From: Flavobacteriales bacterium UBA4011 | GTDB taxonomy: Bacteria > Bacteroidota > Bacteroidia > Flavobacteriales_D > Crocinitomicaceae | Assembly: GCA_002384725.1 (NCBI GenBank) | Contig: DGBF01000202.1 | Span: forward strand, 2,205 to 12,588 | Reading direction: 5' to 3' | DNA length: 10,384 bases | Part shown: one piece after another, positions 7,614 to 10,384 of the stretch | Layout: every line of letters begins with the position of its first letter | How positions within the stretch are numbered: the first letter of the stretch is position 1 | Translations under genes and position numbers: made by a program | Notes under the pieces: generated by a model | What the model saw: the letters and a program-made list of their open reading frames with translations, nothing else | What the model was told of the DNA's origin: nothing | Database searches by the model: none

Positions 7614-8792
7614 TTAAAATAGTTTACCGCTAAAGATGTATATGGCAAATGCAACGGCGTGAAACATGATTACGATTGAAATGATTCGTATCCAGCGTTC
7701 ATTCAACTTACCAAAAACAACATCTCTCTTTTGCTTTTTACATTGATAAAAATAGTAATTATGAATGACAGAATAAACGCCGAACAGCATACCGCTGATG
7801 ATATAATGTAATTCGAATCCGTTCCAGAATCCCATTAAAGCAAAGGTCAAAAACAAAGCCGAATTTTGACGACGAATCGATGTTCCCCACTTTTTCTTCG
7901 TGAAATGCATGAAGAGCGGCTTGAAGAAATAATCGTTCAACCAATCACCCAAAGATTTATGCCATTTTTTCCAAAATTCTTTCGGATTAACGGCCAAGAA
8001 AGGTTTATCGAAATTGATAGGAACGTGAATTCCAATGAAATTACCGAACGCGATTGCCAACAAGGAATAACCGGCAAAATCGAAATACAAGTACAACAGA
8101 TACGTGTACATATACGACATGTGATAGACTAGTGATCCGTCATCAATAAGGTGAACCAGAACTAAACGATGAATGGCTTCGGCAAGGATAAACTTATACA
8201 AAAGTCCCATCAATAAGTTATTCCACCCCTGATAGGTCAGGGCAGAGGTCATGTTTTGATAACCATTTTTTACATCATTTGTGAAACGGTGAAAACGATC
8301 CAAAGGTCCGATCAAAAGAGTCGGAACAAAACTCGCGAAATTAAAGAAATCGATAAAGTTGATTTTTCCTGGCTTGGAACGCTCGTCGATATAGAGACCT
8401 ATCGCTCTAAAAACCATGTACGAAATTCCGGTGATTTGAAATATTCCTGGCGTGTTTTTCCACCAATTGTCATCGGTAAAAGAGACGATTGAAAAATACT
8501 TCATGAAGAGCATCGGCAGAGCCAATAGCAACATGGGGAATATGATGTTTTGACCTTCGTACCACTTTCTCAATCCACCAAGACAGGCATATAAATACAA
8601 AATCAATCCAATTAGATGAAAAGGTTTGGGTAAATAAACAAGAGCAAAAACCAATGTGACTATTGATAATAGAATACGATAAGAAATCAGCTGTGAGCCG
8701 AATCGTTTGACCAAATGAAACAAAACAATGGCCATTCCCATAAAAAGGAAAAACGCTGGAGCTGAAAATGGTAAAGCTTTATCGAACCACAT
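7614..8792 (-). CDS. dltB: MBOAT membrane acyltransferase, DltB-type
   Basis: A 392-residue, many-helix inner-membrane protein of the MBOAT family. Its predicted role is to take D-alanine from the cytosolic carrier through a membrane tunnel to the outer face. Conserved marks: IGPLDRF (161-167), YLYFDFAGYSLLA (234-246), FDKPF followed by EFWKKWHKSLGDW (272-284, His278), MGFWNG (320-325), and the ending FHAVAFAIYIFSGKL, which closely resembles the C-terminus of Gram-positive DltB. In most MBOATs and DltB proteins I know, the fourth position of G-x-W-H-G is the second key histidine. Here it is Asn324, and a histidine occurs at 329 in ELHYIISG. Whether this changes activity or is normal for the Bacteroidota branch is not decided by the sequence alone. 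The ATG at 8792 lies 2 nt after the dltX stop. Confidence 0.9.
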   Translation of the reverse strand: MWFDKALPFSAPAFFLFMGMAIVLFHLVKRFGSQLISYRILLSIVTLVFALVYLPKPFHLIGLILYLYACLGGLRKWYEGQNIIFPMLLLALPMLFMKYFSIVSFTDDNWWKNTPGIFQITGISYMVFRAIGLYIDERSKPGKINFIDFFNFASFVPTLLIGPLDRFHRFTNDVKNGYQNMTSALTYQGWNNLLMGLLYKFILAEAIHRLVLVHLIDDGSLVYHMSYMYTYLLYLYFDFAGYSLLAIAFGNFIGIHVPINFDKPFLAVNPKEFWKKWHKSLGDWLNDYFFKPLFMHFTKKKWGTSIRRQNSALFLTFALMGFWNGFELHYIISGMLFGVYSVIHNYYFYQCKKQKRDVVFGKLNERWIRIISIVIMFHAVAFAIYIFSGKLF

Positions 8793-8794
8793 AT

Positions 8795-8944
8795 TTAAAA
8801 TTGTTGGTAGACAAAATCAACTGTCGATTTTACCTGAATGTCTTTTTGATCGTAAATAAATTCTTCCACGTTCAAAACGTATAGAAAAAGATAACCAATG
8901 ATCAAGGTTGTGTACACTAGAAATTTGTAAAACCACTTTTTCAT
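8795..8944 (-). CDS. dltX: DltX-like microprotein (49 aa), acyl relay partner of DltB/DltD
   Basis: A 49-residue reading frame between dltD and dltB. The start ATG (8944-8942) overlaps the dltD stop in an ATGA, and the TAA is 2 nt before the dltB ATG, so the gap is exactly filled by a coding frame. The protein has a positively charged N-terminus (MKKWFYK), one transmembrane helix (about 7-25, FLVYTTLIIGYLFLYVL) and a short extracytoplasmic tail ending FVYQQF (44-49). Gram-positive DltX proteins have the same size and topology and a C-terminal F-[IV]-Y-x-x-F-like motif. The tyrosine of that motif has been proposed to carry D-alanine between DltB and DltD, and here it would be Tyr46. A second FIY (29-31) lies just after the helix. 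Assignment rests on position, topology and motif; overall sequence identity is not assessable here. Confidence 0.8.
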   Translation of the reverse strand: MKKWFYKFLVYTTLIIGYLFLYVLNVEEFIYDQKDIQVKSTVDFVYQQF

Positions 8945-10146
8945 CTCAGATAAGTATTGTAAATGAATTCATTGACTTGCAACCAGCCCAAATCCCCAAG
9001 ATGCATAATGTCGTTGAGTGAACCAGGTTGATAGTCTGCTTTTCTATAGGTGAACATATTGAGATAAGGGAATTCTGATTTTTTTAATTCGTTGACTATT
9101 GAACGAACAATAGGATTTATTTCTTCTAAATTCGTATAGTAATATGGATTCAACCCTTGGATGACGAAACTACAATTGACTTCTTTATCTTTTAATAGTT
9201 TTAGTAGCAACAAAAAATCTTTGTATTCGGCGCTGTTTTCTTTGTCGATAGGTTTAACACTTCCAGTTTTTATTGCTCCGTTAGGCTGTAGAACAAATTC
9301 ATTAAAATATAGTGAGTCAACATAAAGAGTATTGTTTGCGCTGGCATTCAGGAAGATTGTTTGCGCTTCTGTCTGAAGCTTTCTGAAATTCGGAAAAGTG
9401 CGATGTTGAATTTTTGCCCCCCCCTCAACTGAATATTTGATCTTATTTCCTTTATTGAAAACTGGATAATTTTTATCCAATTTTGTTCTTAATTTGGCGG
9501 CTTGGTTAAATTCGCATTCGCTTTCATATAAGGTTTTGAAGGCCTGCATTCGAAGAGTTAAATTGCTAAATTTTTCAGCGTTTCTTGCAATGAAGCGACC
9601 AATTTCTAACTTGTAGTCAGTGGAAATTGATTCATCCATCCAGATTTTTTCAAGAAAGTGGGGAGGAACGAATTCCAAAAAAGCTTCTGAGTTTGTTCCT
9701 TCTGTTTCGAACCAACCTGGACTCAAGAAAATAACGATTTTCGAATCTTTTAAATATTCCTTTCCAGCCAAGAGCTCACAATAAATTGAAAAGTTTTGGT
9801 GAAAAGCATGACCAAATCCCATTGCGGGTATTCCCAGTTTTTCTGGAAGATAAATATAGCTTGAATTAGTGTTCGAAGAGAATTCGGATGATCCAAAAAG
9901 TGTAAGTTGATCTTTTCTGCTTAAGCTAGACATCAACATCATTTCTGAAGACAAACCGTTGGTGTAGTTTGGCACTAGTCCTCTGTCTGGACTTGGGTTG
10001 TTTACGTGTAAGGTTATTATTTGTTTTTCTGATTGATCCTTTTCGAGTCTACTGAAAATAAAAAACAATGCAATTACAATAAAACCAAGACTTGCGAGAA
10101 ATGCTGTTAATTCAAAGGCGAGTTTATGTTTTAACAGACTATTCAC
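8941..10146 (-). CDS. dltD: DltD-type membrane-anchored serine esterase/transferase
   Basis: A 401-residue protein with one N-terminal membrane anchor (about 10-32) and a large extracytoplasmic SGNH-like domain. DltD completes transfer of D-alanine to the envelope acceptor. Catalytic marks typical of DltD are visible: LFGSSEFSS with GSSE at 85-88 (nucleophile serine), GFGHA (110-114), LSPGWF (141-146), and DIMHLGDLGW (379-388), which supplies the Asp379/His382 pair. Length is close to the family's roughly 420. The start is GTG at 10146, inside the end of the carrier gene (8-nt overlap). The frame has a stop just upstream and no ATG before the membrane anchor, so GTG is the only good choice. 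The frame contains eight consecutive Gs (9424-9417, codons 241-244), which keep the frame in this assembly. The middle region (about 170-300) shows little recognisable conservation. Confidence 0.88.
   Translation of the reverse strand: MNSLLKHKLAFELTAFLASLGFIVIALFFIFSRLEKDQSEKQIITLHVNNPSPDRGLVPNYTNGLSSEMMLMSSLSRKDQLTLFGSSEFSSNTNSSYIYLPEKLGIPAMGFGHAFHQNFSIYCELLAGKEYLKDSKIVIFLSPGWFETEGTNSEAFLEFVPPHFLEKIWMDESISTDYKLEIGRFIARNAEKFSNLTLRMQAFKTLYESECEFNQAAKLRTKLDKNYPVFNKGNKIKYSVEGGAKIQHRTFPNFRKLQTEAQTIFLNASANNTLYVDSLYFNEFVLQPNGAIKTGSVKPIDKENSAEYKDFLLLLKLLKDKEVNCSFVIQGLNPYYYTNLEEINPIVRSIVNELKKSEFPYLNMFTYRKADYQPGSLNDIMHLGDLGWLQVNEFIYNTYLR
9417..9424 (-). repeat. G8 homopolymer inside dltD, possible phase-variation tract
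   Basis: Eight Gs on the coding strand span Glu241-Gly242-Gly243-Ala244. Losing one G leads to TGA about 25 codons on, and gaining one leads to TGA about 35 codons on. Either removes the Asp379/His382 catalytic pair. Long G runs are rare in AT-rich coding DNA, and such runs are known slippage switches in other bacteria. Switching here is inference. Confidence 0.5.
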
Positions 10147-10366
10147 TTTGCTTTTTAGTGATAAATGCCATCAACAAATCAACTGTTTCAAAATTTTCCA
10201 CTACGATTTCTTCGAATGGAATATTGATACCGAACTCTTCCTCAATTTCCACTGCTAGTTCCACGATGGTAATTGAATCCATGATTCGAGATTCCCAGAG
10301 AGAATCGTTTTTCTCCACGCGTGTGAAAGAAATTTCTTCAATTTTGTCGATTAAATAGTTTTCCAT
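10139..10366 (-). CDS. dltC: D-alanyl carrier protein, DltC-type (acyl carrier fold)
   Basis: A 75-residue acidic acyl-carrier protein with the 4'-phosphopantetheine site MDSITIVELAVEIEEEFGI, the serine being residue 31. Size matches DltC (about 78-80). It should be charged with D-alanine by the downstream DltA-type ligase and deliver it to the MBOAT protein. ATG at 10366 is preferred. A TTG at 10375 would add three residues (MHK), and an in-frame TGA at 10384-10382 excludes any earlier start, so the gene is complete. Its stop (10141-10139) lies inside the start of dltD. Taken alone it could be any small carrier protein; the neighbours make DltC the best call. Confidence 0.85.
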   Translation of the reverse strand: MENYLIDKIEEISFTRVEKNDSLWESRIMDSITIVELAVEIEEEFGINIPFEEIVVENFETVDLLMAFITKKQSE

Positions 10367-10384
10367 TTTGTGCAACGCAGATCA

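Larger units (their letters stand above)
6142..10366 (-). other. Five-gene dlt-like D-alanylation operon (order C-D-X-B-A)
   Basis: Five co-directional genes are packed with an 8-nt overlap (carrier/dltD), a 4-nt ATGA overlap (dltD/dltX) and two 2-nt gaps (dltX/dltB, dltB/dltA), so translation is probably coupled. All components of the Gram-positive D-alanine transfer pathway are present, but the classical order X-A-B-C-D is not kept. An in-frame TGA at 10384-10382 shows that the carrier gene begins inside the window. Whether more genes lie upstream in the operon cannot be seen. No convincing terminator follows dltA. Confidence 0.8.

Overview
The window reads as an AT-rich Bacteroidota genome, most likely a flavobacterium-like marine or freshwater lineage. 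The main reasons are a protein with the Bacteroidota-only gliding-motility / type IX secretion C-terminal domain (CHU_C type), signal peptides ending in a Gln-type junction (FGQ, FSQ), starts without clear Shine-Dalgarno sequences, and giant Ig-like repeat proteins. The exact genus cannot be read from the sequence.

Left third (1-3143, + strand): the 3' part of a very large secreted repeat protein. The frame is already open at base 1 and the first residues match the middle of a repeat, so the true start lies left of the window. One partial and ten complete units of about 95 residues follow, including a duplicated two-unit block. The gene ends in a basic Gly/Arg tail and a strong hairpin terminator.

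Middle (3158-6053): two damaged, convergent genes for exported proteins. The + strand gene (3158 to about 4283) encodes an unknown signal-peptide protein broken by two in-frame stops and one frameshift at an A8 run. The - strand gene (6053-4225) is a roughly 609-residue CHU_C protein with carbohydrate-binding-like, Ig-like and PKD domains. Its frame is intact except for one missing base in a homopolymer inside the signal peptide. Simple ORF calling would therefore start it 147 residues too late.

Right 40% (10366-6142, - strand): a tightly packed five-gene operon resembling the Gram-positive dlt system, in the order carrier protein (dltC), dltD, dltX, dltB, dltA. Genes overlap or are separated by 2 nt. 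The inferred route is as follows. DltA activates D-alanine with ATP and loads it on DltC. The MBOAT protein DltB moves it across the membrane, probably onto the C-terminal tyrosine motif of the DltX microprotein. The exported serine esterase/transferase DltD then delivers it to an envelope acceptor. Since this is a Gram-negative lineage without teichoic acids, that acceptor is unknown. The 49-residue dltX gene is easily missed. The dltD gene carries a G8 tract that could make the system phase-variable, and the MBOAT motif usually read W-H-G is W-N-G here.
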